A stretch of DNA of 64,000 nt from Labilibaculum filiforme (GCF_002843315.1 NZ_MVDD01000002.1:310001-374000), one strand, 5' to 3'; counted from the stretch's first letter, positions 30,601 through 38,494 are shown. Notes: a model not told the origin generated them from the sequence alone. A program made the numbers and translations.

Positions 30601-31029
30601 CATTTGATCTTGATTGCTATCAATCATCGACTGATAAAAATTTAATTCTACACCCTTTTCGCCTATTACCTTCCAATTCTTATGAATATTAGAGATTGGA
30701 TTCGAAAATGTAAGTAAAACCTGATCATTAACAAAAAGCTCAAAATTCTGTGGTTGAGTGCTTACATCTATTCCATACAACCAAATAAAAGATATCGTTT
30801 TCTCCTTGTAAGATTCAGGAATTACAGCCGTTTCCCACTCCATAAAACCAACCTCCTTATTCGCTCTTGTTAAGTAGCATTGGTCGTTGTATAAATAAGG
30901 TGAAGGATAAGCAAAATCTACTCCTGCTACCTCTTTATCGTATCCAGGTAGGTATTCATTTTGCGAAAATGAATAATTACTGAAACTCACTAATAATATC
31001 GTTAAAGCCCAATACATCAAGTATTTCAT
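27622..31029 (-). CDS. GH38 alpha-mannosidase-like protein
   Basis: This 1,135-residue protein has a signal peptide (about 1-22). An N-terminal beta-rich region (about 25-270) precedes the GH38 domain, with zinc motif QHSHTDIGYT (281-290; His284, Asp286) and nucleophile Asp399 in AMQNDVNG. Long C-terminal beta-domains follow, without the extra modules of its neighbour. It is the first gene of operon 2. Its start codon (CAT, 31027-31029) is the last three bases of the 95-bp leader repeat. It is a distant paralogue of the 23106 gene, judging by shared segments such as SQFxWT and the GH38 core. Confidence 0.88.
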   Translation of the reverse strand: MKYLMYWALTILLVSFSNYSFSQNEYLPGYDKEVAGVDFAYPSPYLYNDQCYLTRANKEVGFMEWETAVIPESYKEKTISFIWLYGIDVSTQPQNFELFVNDQVLLTFSNPISNIHKNWKVIGEKGVELNFYQSMIDSNQDQMGYAVLTLPTKMVIPGKPIKIKVDGVNNNSTAWYMTFKRSLASDFSTEQLNTVKKENGKLYNMVRFNCVHLAQPENVTISVDNDSKQVMLKTGLNEIDFLVPKVNKATTVNTKIETGKIVQEKVIELKPVKEWTVYLVQHSHTDIGYTRQQSEILAEHLRYIDDALDFCDQTDHFPKESQFRWTCEVTWTVREYINSRPKQQVDRLIKRIKEGRIEVAGMFLNFAEIVDETALAIQLASLKKFKELGIDVTTAMQNDVNGIGWCMADMYQNTGVKYVSMGVHAHRARLPFDKPTSFWWESPSGKRLLAYRSEHYMHGNALSLTAGRIDVFRNNLSKYLAKLESKEYPMDRVAFQFSGYTTDNSPPSTKACDIVKEWNEKYEWPKLKLSLASELMAYVDENHSGEIETKREAWPDWWTDGFGSAMKETKVSRITYSQMLATMGLFSMTQASGGAIPKQIHDEIRNCYDNLLLYSEHTFGASESISDPDCKNSKDQWSQKSSYVWMANQQANLLREKAIGLVQPYVKIPKEPSVTVFNTLNWNRSGVAEAFIDHDILPLDKSYRIVDESGNRIPAQIIKSRGEGSYWALWVKDVPAMGYATYKIDVSDKPNIRKSTDMPISNTIENDYYKIEIDENNNGLASIFDKELNRELIDDASTYKLGSFIYELLENREDLERLTNALRDTVYKPIKKETIQFSDFKIVERKNGEIWNSIKCKAQIPDCADASGVNIEIRLYNYKKEIELLYNMRKLSITDPEGLYIAFPFTNDNDGQLAFEVQGGVVQPGKNQLGGSASDWNTIQNFATVKSNNSQIVFSSNDIPLVQFGDINTGRYYYKKQPGNGHIYSWVLNNYWTTNFKASQSGELNWKYQITSSSDNSNSFATKFGWGNRVPLITRTNAGKFNSVAEQEAKSFLDLNTVNNLLLVSSRPTPDGDGILLHLRETEGDHAILDITKLLQNSNVKSVFEVNSIGEELQQLTSPLLIEHWEAKFILLKTK

Positions 31030-31406
31030 ATGATTATAATTTTAAGTTTTTGCCATATGGAACTTACCATGTTGGGATAATCATTTCCCTGTGTGTCAAA
31101 ACACCCTTGTCATGGACGTTTCATATGATTATAATTTTAAGTTTTTGCCATATGGAACTTACCATGCTGGGATAATCATCTCCCTGTGTGTAAAAACACC
31201 CTTGTCATGGACGTTTCATATGATTATAATTTTAAGTTTTTGCCATATGGAACTTACCATGCTGGGATAATCATCTCCCTGTGTGTAAAAACACCCTTGT
31301 CATGGACGTTTCATATGATTATAATTTTAAGTTTTTGCCATATGGAACTTACCATGCTGGGATAATCATCTCCCTGTGTGTCAAAATCGCTTTGGCATGG
31401 ACGTTT
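31027..31406 (-). repeat. Four tandem 95-bp leader repeats before operon 2
   Basis: The unit start CAT recurs at 31027, 31122, 31217, 31312 and, as a truncated fifth start, 31407, an exact 95-bp period. Copies differ by a few bases (GTTGGG or GCTGGG; TCATTTCCC or TCATCTCCC; the outermost ends TCGCTTTGGCATGG instead of CACCCTTGTCATGG). Read in the transcript direction each unit begins AAACGTCCATGACAAGG and ends ATAATCATATG. The same unit occurs before operon 1. The unit is not a multiple of three, so it is not a coding tandem repeat. Confidence 0.95.
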
Positions 31407-31536
31407 CATATTCCTATTTTTATTAAATTACCGTTTAAAACAACACAAACCATCCAATTAAATTCCTCTTATAAACGCACTCTTTATAGCTACTCTCCAA
31501 TTAAATATAAATTGAATTCTATTTCCTCATTAAATT

Positions 31537-31552
31537 GCTAAATCGGTTTAGT
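31537..31552. promoter_or_regulatory. Candidate LacI operator upstream of operon 2
   Basis: GCTAAATCGGTTTAGT matches the two perfect palindromes near lacI (GCTAAAACGTTTTAGC) at 13 of 16 positions. It lies 15 bp after the lacI stop codon and upstream of the leader repeats, where an operon 2 promoter is expected. Confidence 0.6.
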
Positions 31553-31567
31553 AAAATATAAAAAAAA

Positions 31568-32587
31568 TTATTTTGCACCACATGATTTTCTTACTACTAA
31601 TTCAGTCTTTAAACGAAGCTGTTCATAGCTAAAATTTGTTTCTTTCATATTCCTTAATAATATATCCACCGCCTTATCTCCCATTTCGTTAATAGGCAGG
31701 TTTACTGCAGTTATAGCTGGTTCGAAAAGATCAAAATCCTTTTGTTCCCCATAACTCACAATAGCCACATCATCGGGCACCCGAATATTTAATTCTTTTA
31801 ATTGTCTCAATCCCTCGGAAGCTAAAAAATGCGTTGCAAATACGATAGCTTCAATATTACAGGGCTTTTTAAGCATTTCCCGAATAACATTTTGCATATC
31901 CGCCTCATCGTTATTATAATCCATTTCATGAACAAAACCATTTTCAACAGGAAGAGCATGTTCTTTCATTGTTTGCAAATAACTATCTAAACGCTCCCGG
32001 ATTGTTCCTAAATTCATCGATAAGGTAACAAAACCTATCCGTTTACGGCCCGCTTGTATTAACTGATTTACTGCTGATGAAACTCCTCCCACATTATCAA
32101 ACCCCACGTAATTGGTTTCAATTTCAGGATATAACCTATCTATAAGCACAAAGGGGAAATTATTTTGTTTCAACTTTAGAATGTCCGAAGTATTTTTCTG
32201 GCAGGAAGCTATTATTAAACCATCCACCTGTCGATCGAGCATGGATTGTATTTTTTTCGATTCTTTTTCTATATTTTCGCCTGTACTACTAAAAATAACA
32301 TCGTAGCCCGCTTGTTCGGCTTGTTTTTCAATTCTTCTCGCAATTCTCGAAAAAAATACATCTGAAATATTAGGAACAACCAATCCAATAATTTCACTTT
32401 TCCCTTTTTGTAATCCTTTCGCAAAAGAGTTCGGTCTGTAATTTTGCTCCTGAGCATATTCAACAATTCTTTTCTGAGTGGTCTTACTAATTCGTTTTTC
32501 GTCCCCTTTTCCGTTTAAGGTAAGCGACACTGCAGAAACAGAAACGTTTAAGTGCTGGGCAATATCTTTTATGGATACTTTCTTCAT
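31568..32587 (-). CDS. LacI-family transcriptional repressor
   Basis: This 339-residue protein has an N-terminal LacI helix-turn-helix (VSIKDIAQHLNVSVSAVSLTLNG, about 3-25), the hinge helix region (RPNSFAKGLQKG) and a periplasmic-binding-protein-like sugar domain (IIGLVVPNISDVFF onward). I start at the ATG at 32587, which has AAAGGA 14 nt upstream; the in-frame TTG at 32599 would be too close to it. Two perfect operators lie upstream and one imperfect operator lies downstream before operon 2. This suggests autorepression and control of the GH38 operon. The inducer is probably a sugar released by those enzymes. Confidence 0.93.
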   Translation of the reverse strand: MKKVSIKDIAQHLNVSVSAVSLTLNGKGDEKRISKTTQKRIVEYAQEQNYRPNSFAKGLQKGKSEIIGLVVPNISDVFFSRIARRIEKQAEQAGYDVIFSSTGENIEKESKKIQSMLDRQVDGLIIASCQKNTSDILKLKQNNFPFVLIDRLYPEIETNYVGFDNVGGVSSAVNQLIQAGRKRIGFVTLSMNLGTIRERLDSYLQTMKEHALPVENGFVHEMDYNNDEADMQNVIREMLKKPCNIEAIVFATHFLASEGLRQLKELNIRVPDDVAIVSYGEQKDFDLFEPAITAVNLPINEMGDKAVDILLRNMKETNFSYEQLRLKTELVVRKSCGAK

Positions 32588-32642
32588 AGTTGTAAACAAT
32601 TTCCTTTATTTGTTTTGCTTTCTATTCCTGCTTTTGAATCCT

Positions 32643-32710
32643 GCTAAAACGTTTTAGCATAAAAGCTATAAAAAAAACTAAAACTCACCCATAGGCTAAA
32701 ACGTTTTAGC
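32643..32710. promoter_or_regulatory. Twin perfect LacI operators upstream of lacI
   Basis: GCTAAAACGTTTTAGC occurs exactly at 32643-32658 and 32695-32710, start-to-start 52 bp (about five helical turns). The central CG and 16-bp symmetry are typical of LacI-family sites. Their position 55-125 bp before the lacI start fits autorepression with looping. Confidence 0.85.
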
Positions 32711-33051
32711 TAACTCGTGCAATGTATTAATTTTTAATAAAACTGACAAATTTCTTAGTGTTTTTTCCTTTTCAAACCAATATGCCAAGTTGATTTATCA
32801 AAAAAAAGGAATAACATTTCAATCCAAAAAAAACTAGTTGTACAGTAAATCATCTAAAAAACTGACTGCATAAAAGCAACTATCTAAATAGCCAAGTAAT
32901 CATGATCAATCAGTTGATCCAATAGGTGGTCAAGTTTGTTTAATTGATGTACTAACTGAAAAAATAGCGATAAAATTTACCGAAGAAAAACTGAAAGCAC
33001 ATCATTAGTTCTGTTATTCGGAAAATGATACCTATCGAATAAAAAATACAA
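32711..33051. other. Intergenic region between lacI and the V-ATPase operon end
   Basis: This AT-rich stretch of about 340 bp lies upstream of lacI. No ORF, perfect promoter element or repeat was recognised. Confidence 0.3.
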
Positions 33052-33086
33052 AAAAAGCAGCCCTTACGAATAAGGAGCTGCTTTTT
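33052..33086 (-). terminator. V-ATPase operon terminator
   Basis: A 15-bp stem, AAAAAGCAGC-CCTTA with TAAGG-A-GCTGCTTTTT (one bulged A), has a CGAA tetraloop. It lies 34 bp after the subunit K stop codon. On the minus strand it ends in a T-run. Confidence 0.9.
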
Positions 33087-33120
33087 AAAATATAAACCAA
33101 CATTATGAAAAAAAAACTCT

Positions 33121-33579
33121 TTATGCTGAAGGAATTCCTCCCATGCCAAATACCATTGCAAGCAATGCTACGGTTTCAATAATACCCATAGCGGCAATAT
33201 ACATTCCTGATCCTTGCTTATCGTCAACTGCAAGATTTGCGCAAGCGGCTGCACCAACTTTACCCTGCATAACTGCAGATGTTGCGATGGCAATACCTAC
33301 AAAAAATGCCCAAATCATTTGATTCATATAACTATCGGGGTTTAAGTTTGCTCCAATCATCGAATTCATAAAAATCATTCCATAAATTACCTGACTTAAA
33401 GGCATACCTACCATAGCCAATGCTAATGCCGGCAGTTTTTTCTTATCTTTTATGGACTGTTTCCACAAACCTAATGCGCCCATTCCGGCAATTCCTGTTC
33501 CTATTGCAGATCCTACACCAGCTATTCCTAATGCAATAGCATGTCCTCCAAAACCTGTTACAACTGTTGATAACATCAT
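33121..33579 (-). CDS. ntpK: V-type ATPase subunit K (proteolipid, Na+-type)
   Basis: This 152-residue protein forms the rotor ring. Four membrane helices make two hairpins; only the second carries the ion-binding acid Glu135 (GIIETVALLA). Ser62-Gln63 (MPLSQ), Gln105 (VMQGKV) and Glu135-Thr136 align with the Na+ ligands Thr64-Gln65, Gln110 and Glu139 of Enterococcus hirae NtpK. Na+ coupling is therefore likely. It is the last gene of the operon, 22 bp after subunit I. Confidence 0.93.
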   Translation of the reverse strand: MMLSTVVTGFGGHAIALGIAGVGSAIGTGIAGMGALGLWKQSIKDKKKLPALALAMVGMPLSQVIYGMIFMNSMIGANLNPDSYMNQMIWAFFVGIAIATSAVMQGKVGAAACANLAVDDKQGSGMYIAAMGIIETVALLAMVFGMGGIPSA

Positions 33580-33601
33580 TATTTAAATTTTAAAAGTTTA
33601 C

Positions 33602-35425
33602 TTATTTTTTCAATTTGAAAGGGGTATACTCGTTACCCGAAAACTCTACTGATGCATGACCTGCATACTCGAGCATATTTAAACGAACACCGTGAACAAG
33701 CACAGCCATTGCTGCAAGAATCATGTTCAAACCATGTCCGAGAATTAATATAATTGCGGCTCCAATACCTGATGCAAGTGTAGTTACACCATCGCCAAGT
33801 GCCATTTGATTAAAACTTGCAGCCATTAACACTGTTGATAAACCAACTGCGTAAAGGCGGATGTACGATATAATATCAGAAAAACCATTGATAATACTTA
33901 GCGGTAAACTGGCTAAGGAAGAAAGCATTCCTTTTGCAAAATTGGTTCCCGGATTGGAAAATAAAGCAATCAATAATGCCCCGCCAACAAAAAGCCAAAT
34001 CATTATTCCTGGAGCAGTAATGCCCAATACCATTTGAGAAACAATGAGGTACAAACCCCAAATTATTGCTACCCAACCGATCTGAGCTATGGCTTTTACG
34101 CTGTTAATATATCTCCAAGCTATTTGCAAATGCCCTATGGTAAGATGAATCGCACCAATCAGAAACATTAATTTCTGAATAAAAAGGCTATCGCCTCCAA
34201 AACTAGCAAGTTGTTCTATTCTTAAACTTCGCAATATTGGTAATTCAGCAATTAATTCCGAACCAAAATACGTTCCAGTAAGCACACCCCATATCATAAT
34301 GGAAAATGAAAGCGTGTAGAACAAACTATATTCAACTTTCTTTGCAAACTTTTGATGTCGATGTACCAGAAAAGTTATCAGCAAAAATACCAAACCATAA
34401 CCTGCATCGCCCACAAGAACACCACTAAAAAAAGTGAAGAACAGCATAAATACCTTCGAAACATCCAACTCTTTATAACCAGGCACAAGTCCCATAAAAT
34501 CCATAACAGGTTGAATGTTTTTTGCCCATCGAGATGTGCGAACAAGAGTAGGAACTTCGTCTATTTCTTCGGATGATGGCTCCTCAATAAGATAACCCCA
34601 CCCATTTATTTCTGCCTCCTCAATAAATTTATCTTCGACATCTTCGGGAATAAATCCTCTCCAACAACCCACCTGATTATCGATACTTATACCTTCATAT
34701 TGAATGTTGCGTACATCTAATCTCCTATTCCTTTCATCAAGAGCTTCTTTAAGTATGTTTTTTTGAAAGCTAAACAGCTTCAATAAATTCTGATTTTCTT
34801 TCTGTTTATTTTCAGTATCTCTCAATAGATCTTTTGCATCTTCAAGTTGTATCTGTGGCCATTCAACCTCCTGAAAATCCAATTTTTCATCCTCATCATC
34901 AGCAATTAAAAGCACTTGACGAAAATCATTTCTTTCTCCAATAACATAAATATCTTCACGCTCTGTAATGCTTTTTATTTCTTTATCATTAAGAAGATAC
35001 AATCTCAAAAAGACATCTTTCTCTCTTAACTTTTCAATATCAGTAAGTGAAATATTCCCCCACTTGCTAAACCAGGCTAGGTCTATATTTACTCTTTGCG
35101 CAGTAGCTTCCAATTGTTTTTGATCATTATCAACACTCAAAACCCTCTCCAACAACTCAATTTCACCTCTTTCTACATTTGAATAATCCGGAATTGAAAT
35201 CGATCCTGATTCTAAATCCTGCCCATTCTCATACAAATCAAGAATGGAAATTGCTTTCTGCAATTGCTTAATCCTTGCATCAACCCGCTCTATCGACTTA
35301 TCTTTCGCGGGTTGAAAAGGGCTAACATGTAGCACCCCAAGTTGACCCAAAAGAGTCAAATTGGCATCCACATCAATTGCTGTATCTGACATGAATAAGG
35401 TCAATTTTTTCATTTTAGTAATCAT
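33602..35425 (-). CDS. ntpI: V-type ATPase subunit I (stator a-subunit)
   Basis: This 607-residue protein has a cytosolic N-terminal half (about 1-310) with coiled-coil segments, and a membrane half with about seven helices. The latter includes GVLVGDAGYGLVFLL and SYIRLYAVGLSTVLM, whose Arg is the conserved half-channel arginine. It carries ions past the K ring and holds the peripheral stalk. The start ATG overlaps the subunit D stop (ATGA), indicating translational coupling. Confidence 0.93.
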   Translation of the reverse strand: MITKMKKLTLFMSDTAIDVDANLTLLGQLGVLHVSPFQPAKDKSIERVDARIKQLQKAISILDLYENGQDLESGSISIPDYSNVERGEIELLERVLSVDNDQKQLEATAQRVNIDLAWFSKWGNISLTDIEKLREKDVFLRLYLLNDKEIKSITEREDIYVIGERNDFRQVLLIADDEDEKLDFQEVEWPQIQLEDAKDLLRDTENKQKENQNLLKLFSFQKNILKEALDERNRRLDVRNIQYEGISIDNQVGCWRGFIPEDVEDKFIEEAEINGWGYLIEEPSSEEIDEVPTLVRTSRWAKNIQPVMDFMGLVPGYKELDVSKVFMLFFTFFSGVLVGDAGYGLVFLLITFLVHRHQKFAKKVEYSLFYTLSFSIMIWGVLTGTYFGSELIAELPILRSLRIEQLASFGGDSLFIQKLMFLIGAIHLTIGHLQIAWRYINSVKAIAQIGWVAIIWGLYLIVSQMVLGITAPGIMIWLFVGGALLIALFSNPGTNFAKGMLSSLASLPLSIINGFSDIISYIRLYAVGLSTVLMAASFNQMALGDGVTTLASGIGAAIILILGHGLNMILAAMAVLVHGVRLNMLEYAGHASVEFSGNEYTPFKLKK

Positions 35426-36030
35426 ACACTAACCTCCTGTAGTTTACTGGTTTTCACAACTTTTGCAGTAGCAATTGTTAAGCGTTCATCGTCCTGTAAT
35501 TTTTGTCCAATTTTACGAATTGCTATTTTCGCATTAGGAATCAATCTGTTCTCAAAAAGCTTTATTCGAGCCCGAACATCCAACAGCTCCTCTTCCAGCA
35601 AATAAATCTGCTCTTTAAGGCATTCTATCTCGGCTAATAATTGCAATTGCTCCTGCATCAAAGAAATAGCATCATCAAGCCATAGAGGCGCATCATCACG
35701 AATTGGTATCAGCTTAAAATCAACACTTTCGAATTGTTTCACCCGAACACCAGCTACATCAACCGGCCTAGTAATTATCTCGTTCACCGAAATAAATTCA
35801 TTCATATCCACCCACGAATCGCTCATTACTGCCACCCATGGTGTTGCTATTTTTCGATTCCTTTCAATCTGTTCCCGAATTTTTTCAATTCGTTCAGAAA
35901 TGGTATTAACCGTTGCCATCAACGATTTTTCCATTGCCTCGAACAAGGGAAGCATTCGTTCCGAAACCTTCAGTACTTTTTTCTGACGAGCTCGTTCGGT
36001 TTTTGTGTATTTTATTTTTATACCTGCCAT
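35422..36030 (-). CDS. ntpD: V-type ATPase subunit D (central stalk)
   Basis: This 202-residue protein is mostly helical, with long N- and C-terminal coiled coils (KIKYTKTERARQKKVLKVSE; LFENRLIPNAKIAIRKIGQKLQDDERLTIATAKVVK). That is the antiparallel shaft that turns inside A3B3. The length is usual. It starts 2 bp after the upstream DUF2764-like gene and overlaps subunit I by 4 nt. Confidence 0.92.
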   Translation of the reverse strand: MAGIKIKYTKTERARQKKVLKVSERMLPLFEAMEKSLMATVNTISERIEKIREQIERNRKIATPWVAVMSDSWVDMNEFISVNEIITRPVDVAGVRVKQFESVDFKLIPIRDDAPLWLDDAISLMQEQLQLLAEIECLKEQIYLLEEELLDVRARIKLFENRLIPNAKIAIRKIGQKLQDDERLTIATAKVVKTSKLQEVSV

Positions 36031-36032
36031 TC

Positions 36033-36536
36033 TTAGTCCTCCTCTTTTTTTGATGGATTAACAACAGAAGCCAATACCTGGGCACCTTTTTCCGTATTGA
36101 ATGAATACAGTCGACTTAAAATTTGCAACTTCAATTTGTACACCATCACTTCAATTAATGTGAAGGTTTTACCCACTTCGATAGACTCCAATTCCTCCCA
36201 CTGATACTGCATTATTTTCCGCTCGCGTTCTAAAGGGGTTCCTTGAATTTCTTTAGCTGATAATCGTTCCAATTTTGGCATACGATCTTGAGTCCTTGCT
36301 TTTCTGATTTCACAAATATCATCCTGAACTCCTTTCAACATTGCAACTATACTTTTCACTCCCACTTTCGAAGTCTCACCGCTTACTCCTTGAATATCAA
36401 TCAATTCAAGATTATTAAATTGACTCGTAGAAAGTTGATTTTTAGCATCTTGATTGAACTCAAGAATTGAAATGGGTGGCACTTCACCAAAAGTTAAGGA
36501 TGGCAAACTACTCATGAGGTATACCAGATTCGACAT
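36033..36536 (-). CDS. DUF2764-like V-ATPase operon protein (possible subunit C equivalent)
   Basis: This 167-residue protein begins MSNLVYLMSSLPSLTFGEVP, which resembles the opening of DUF2764 proteins encoded in bacterial V-ATPase operons of this type. The rest is largely helical, with no membrane segment. It is short for that family, so only part of the fold may be present. Position between E and D suggests a connector between rotor shaft and ring, as subunit C does elsewhere. The assignment rests on position and the N-terminal motif. Confidence 0.6.
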   Translation of the reverse strand: MSNLVYLMSSLPSLTFGEVPPISILEFNQDAKNQLSTSQFNNLELIDIQGVSGETSKVGVKSIVAMLKGVQDDICEIRKARTQDRMPKLERLSAKEIQGTPLERERKIMQYQWEELESIEVGKTFTLIEVMVYKLKLQILSRLYSFNTEKGAQVLASVVNPSKKEED

Positions 36537-36538
36537 AG

Positions 36539-37144
36539 CTAGCTCTCCTTATTTTTAGTAATATTTTCAACCAAATCTTTATTCAATAAAGAAAAAAGAG
36601 CATCTTCCACATCCTTAGCACTCAATACAAAACTCACCCCTTGTTTTTCTGATGAATTAATCTCTATTTTTGTATCGCTAGTTGAAAGAGGCTTTAATTG
36701 AATCTGCTCCGAAAGAGATTGTTTCAGTAAAAAACCTTCCATATCGCTTAGCATTTCTGGAGAAACCTTTAGAGTTTTAGATCCTAAAATTGATTCACTT
36801 GTTACCCGAATAAGCTCTTGCAGATATTCTTTTTGAGTAAATAGATTTTCGCATTGCTTACCAAAAACTGATTTTAATGAATCAAGCATAGCAATTTTCG
36901 TTGCCTCAATAAGATCTCTGGAAGATTGACGAATGGCTATTTGAGCATTCTTCTCCATTTGAGTCGCATTTATCTTTGCCTCTTGAATAATTTGATTACT
37001 TTCCAATTTAGCCTTAATCAATAATTCTTCGACTTGTTTTTTACCAGCCTCAACTAATTTATATTTTTCCTCTTGTCCCGCTTTAATGCCATGCTCTTTA
37101 AGCTTTAAAACAATTCCCTCCAGATTTTCTTTAGTTTCTTTCAT
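36539..37144 (-). CDS. ntpE: V-type ATPase subunit E (peripheral stalk)
   Basis: This 201-residue protein has a long N-terminal coiled coil rich in Lys, Glu and Gln (about 1-95; KKQVEELLIKAKLESNQIIQEAK) and a C-terminal alpha/beta head (VLSAKDVEDALFSLLNKDLVENI). It anchors the A3B3 head to subunit I. It lies 42 bp after subunit B and 2 bp before the next gene. Confidence 0.88.
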   Translation of the reverse strand: MKETKENLEGIVLKLKEHGIKAGQEEKYKLVEAGKKQVEELLIKAKLESNQIIQEAKINATQMEKNAQIAIRQSSRDLIEATKIAMLDSLKSVFGKQCENLFTQKEYLQELIRVTSESILGSKTLKVSPEMLSDMEGFLLKQSLSEQIQLKPLSTSDTKIEINSSEKQGVSFVLSAKDVEDALFSLLNKDLVENITKNKES

Positions 37145-37186
37145 TTTCTTTATTTTTAATAGGCAACACTCCTCTTATTCTGCACC

Positions 37187-38494
37187 TTATAAATCCCAAT
37201 ACTTTTCAATCAATTTCTTACTCAAGCCAGTTTCTGTTGGCTCAAAATGTCTTTTTAAAATGTCCCAGCATCTATCCAAAGCAAGTTCTAACTCTATAGG
37301 TTCACCAAAAGGCTCTTCCATATTTGTGATAAAATCTTCCCGATAACTAAGAAGTTTCTGAGAAAAAGCATCGTTAGCAGCTCCTACTTCAGCAGCTTCG
37401 TAAGCTTTTTCTGCTTCAGCCAAAAGAGAGGCCATTGCAGTCATTATAGGACGATGATCGTCACGAGTTTTTCCATTCACTGCCTGTTTTAATCGTGAAA
37501 GCGAACGAGCCAATTTCAACTTACCATTTTCAAGAAACAACTGACCTTCCGTAATATATCCCGTATTATCAGGAACTGGATCTTCCAAAGATTCTAGAGT
37601 TGTTGCTCCAATAATTGTAATAGAACCAGCACCATCAATATCGGCCGCTACTTCGTAACGTTTAGCTAATTCGGAATACAAAGAACCTGGATAACCTTGC
37701 AGAGATGGAATCTGATCTTGATAGTTGGCAACATTTCGTAAAATATTCGACCAATTGGTCATATCAGTCAATAAAACCAGCACGTCTTTCCCCTGATCGG
37801 CAAATTCACGAGCAACACCCAATGCTACATCTGGCAACATTAATCCTTTAATCTGCGAATCACCAGCTAGGTGAGAAAACATTATGGTTTTATCGATATT
37901 TCCAGATTGCGAAAGCTGTTTTTTAAAATACTGGTACTCGTCGAATTTCAGACCTATTCCTGCAAAAATGATAATATCAGCCTGTGCACCTTGTGCAATC
38001 TGCGAAAGCAAACGATTATACGGTTCTGTTGGTCCTGCAAAAATTGGAATCTTCTGCGATTTTACGAGCGTATTAAATACATCAATCATTGGAATACCTG
38101 TCCACAAAGCTTGTTTAGGAACCAAACGAACAGTAGGATTTAAAGTATCCAAACGCGTTGAAACCTGCTTATCGAAAATTACTTCAGGACCTCCATCGGC
38201 TACTTTTCCAACTCCATCAAAACTTCGGCCCAACATATTGTAAGAAAATCCGGCTGTTAAAGGAACTTCATGCATACGAATTTTTGTTTGAGTACTTAAA
38301 CCCTGAGTTCCATTAAACACCTGGAAACGAGTAGATTTTTCGGTAATATTAATGGCTTTTGCAAAAGAAAGGCTTTGCTTTGTATCTGCTTCGAGCAACT
38401 CTACTACATGATTTAAAGCCACTCCAGGATTTCCTTCTACTGAGATTAATGCTTTTCCAACTTCGCTTATTCTATTGATTTCTTTTCGGATCAT
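37187..38494 (-). CDS. ntpB: V-type ATPase subunit B (non-catalytic)
   Basis: This 435-residue protein has the F1/V1 nucleotide-binding fold without a Walker A; the equivalent loop is IFAGPTEPYNRLLSQIA. It also has VLVLLTDMTNWSNILR and the domain-end SRLKQAVNGKTRDDH. It alternates with A in the catalytic hexamer. Its ATG overlaps the stop of subunit A (ATGA). Confidence 0.95.
   Translation of the reverse strand: MIRKEINRISEVGKALISVEGNPGVALNHVVELLEADTKQSLSFAKAINITEKSTRFQVFNGTQGLSTQTKIRMHEVPLTAGFSYNMLGRSFDGVGKVADGGPEVIFDKQVSTRLDTLNPTVRLVPKQALWTGIPMIDVFNTLVKSQKIPIFAGPTEPYNRLLSQIAQGAQADIIIFAGIGLKFDEYQYFKKQLSQSGNIDKTIMFSHLAGDSQIKGLMLPDVALGVAREFADQGKDVLVLLTDMTNWSNILRNVANYQDQIPSLQGYPGSLYSELAKRYEVAADIDGAGSITIIGATTLESLEDPVPDNTGYITEGQLFLENGKLKLARSLSRLKQAVNGKTRDDHRPIMTAMASLLAEAEKAYEAAEVGAANDAFSQKLLSYREDFITNMEEPFGEPIELELALDRCWDILKRHFEPTETGLSKKLIEKYWDL

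Noticed and set aside
10440-31029. A complete polysaccharide utilization locus with SusC/SusD
   Set aside because: No TonB-dependent transporter or SusD-like gene is present between 10.4 and 32.7 kb; these are enzyme operons only.
31027-31406. CRISPR array
   Set aside because: Units are directly tandem at a 95-bp period with no unique spacers, and no cas genes are in the window.
31281-31541. Small plus-strand gene of 86 codons
   Set aside because: It is antisense to the operon 2 leader, its C-terminal half is AT-rich filler, and it covers the LacI operator; only the repeat-derived part recurs.
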